From CAMYMQ01 sp963730305 (GTDB lineage Bacteria > Pseudomonadota > Alphaproteobacteria > Bin65), in assembly GCA_963730305.1 (NCBI GenBank), contig CAVSRB010000008.1:310001-374000 (forward strand): DNA of 64,000 nucleotides, in the 5' to 3' direction. The notes under the pieces were generated by a model. It was given only the letters and a program-made list of their open reading frames with translations. It was not told where the DNA came from and ran no database searches. Shown here one piece after another: positions 63,568 through 64,000 of the stretch. The stretch's first letter is position 1. The number at the start of each line of letters is the position of its first letter. The translations under genes were made by a program, and so were the position numbers.

Positions 63568-64000
63568 CGCTCTCAAGCTCCTCGAAGCGGCCTCGCAGTG
63601 CGGCGGCGGTCAGCCGATCCGGTGCGACGCCAAGCATTGCCGTGTGTTGCGCTGCGGAAGCGACCCATAGCACAGGGCGATATCGGTTCAAGCGCTATCC
63701 TGCGGCGGACGGCGGAATTCGGAGATTTTTCGGGGTGGGCCGGTGGCGGGCTGTGGAGCGATCCAACAATTCGCCATAATTGCCCATCAAATCGCCCAAT
63801 TCCCTGTCGAATTTCGTCACACCGAGAGACTTCAATTGCAAGCGTCGGGTCAGGACGCTTCCCCCGGCGTCCGACCCCAACCGTCGAATACGACGCGTTG
63901 ACCCCAGACGGACCGCAGCGCTTCCCCGGGCGCTGCACCCCCTGTCCCCCGAAGCGCCGCAGAGCCTCCCCCGCTCTGCGGCGCTTCTCCTTTGTCGGCC
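63568..64000. other. Intergenic region at the window end
   Basis: No supported gene lies in these 433 bases. A 61-codon minus-strand frame (63695-63880) uses TTG, AAT and TAT codons untypical of the neighbours and was not accepted. The stretch 63765-63835 is AT-rich with phased repeats of an ATTCGCC-like unit. A hairpin of 14 perfect pairs follows at 63951-63987. Promoter elements for the aminotransferase gene should lie in 63570-63700. Confidence 0.6.
63951..63987 (+). terminator. 14-bp stem hairpin, probable terminator
   Basis: GAAGCGCCGCAGAG (63951-63964) pairs perfectly with CTCTGCGGCGCTTC (63974-63987) around 9 bases, followed by TCCTTTG on the plus strand. No plus-strand gene precedes it within the window, so it may end an unannotated short transcript, or serve transcripts from outside. 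A smaller hairpin (CAGCGC with GCGCTG) lies just before it. Confidence 0.6.

Noticed and set aside
63695..63880. 61-codon minus-strand frame with a protein-like middle (KFDRELGDLMGNYGELLD)
   Set aside because: Codon use (TTG, AAT, TAT) differs from the genome, no ribosome-binding site is clear and the frame covers the phased repeats; conservation testing would be needed.

Overview
The window is about 70% G+C, densely packed, and carries gene neighbourhoods typical of Alphaproteobacteria. Examples are pdxH next to an RT0821-type lipoprotein and fabI-aroC, histone-deacetylase-like/xseB/ispA/dxs/tlyA, ubiG-lysC-ptsP, and prfA-prmC-DUF4167-clpB. The gene orders and G+C suggest a Rhodospirillales-like alphaproteobacterium. 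That placement is inferred from gene order, not from any marker search. I found no phage, plasmid, IS transposase, CRISPR array, rRNA or tRNA gene.

Layout. 1-2.7 kb: 3' end of a Baeyer-Villiger-type monooxygenase, then a carotenoid-desaturase-like FAD oxidoreductase. 2.7-6.8 kb (-): a tightly overlapped operon metY, alpha/beta hydrolase, malonyl-CoA decarboxylase, hotdog thioesterase. 7-14 kb: CDF metal exporter, pdxH, two related lipoproteins, a YihY-type membrane protein, fabI, aroC, a methyltransferase and cysH with an elaborate upstream region. 14.9-19 kb: acyl-CoA dehydrogenase, TTC38-like protein, a 51-residue membrane protein, AhpD-like and DUF3592 proteins. 19-27.8 kb (-): GNAT, RusA-like resolvase, two RNA methyltransferases, MATE pump, dxs, ispA, xseB and a deacetylase. 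28-37 kb (+): two consecutive RND adaptor/pump pairs. 37-54.5 kb: FAD oxidoreductase, ubiG, then a long housekeeping run lysC, ptsP, RodZ-like, ispG, hisS, hemA, prfA, prmC, DUF4167, MOSC (opposite strand), clpB. 54.7-64 kb: Rieske oxygenase, SDR, methyltransferase, tag, a repeat element, hydratase plus EF-G-like GTPase, a repeat-rich gap, and an aspartate aminotransferase.

Functional links. dxs, ispA and ispG supply isoprenoid precursors. metY and cysH serve sulfur assimilation, lysC and the aminotransferase the aspartate family. hemA, prfA and prmC form the classical C5-haem/translation-termination cluster. Two pump systems, a MATE protein and a CDF protein handle export.

Two things stand out. 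First, seven genes carry apparent single-base insertions (16 sites by my reading, all +1, none -1), which looks more like consensus error than decay. Second, an identical 29-base motif of three GATAACC units on a 10-base period occurs about 61 kb apart (1006-1034 and 62204-62232). No clearly new multi-gene defence or biosynthetic system was found; the most interesting signals are regulatory or structural.
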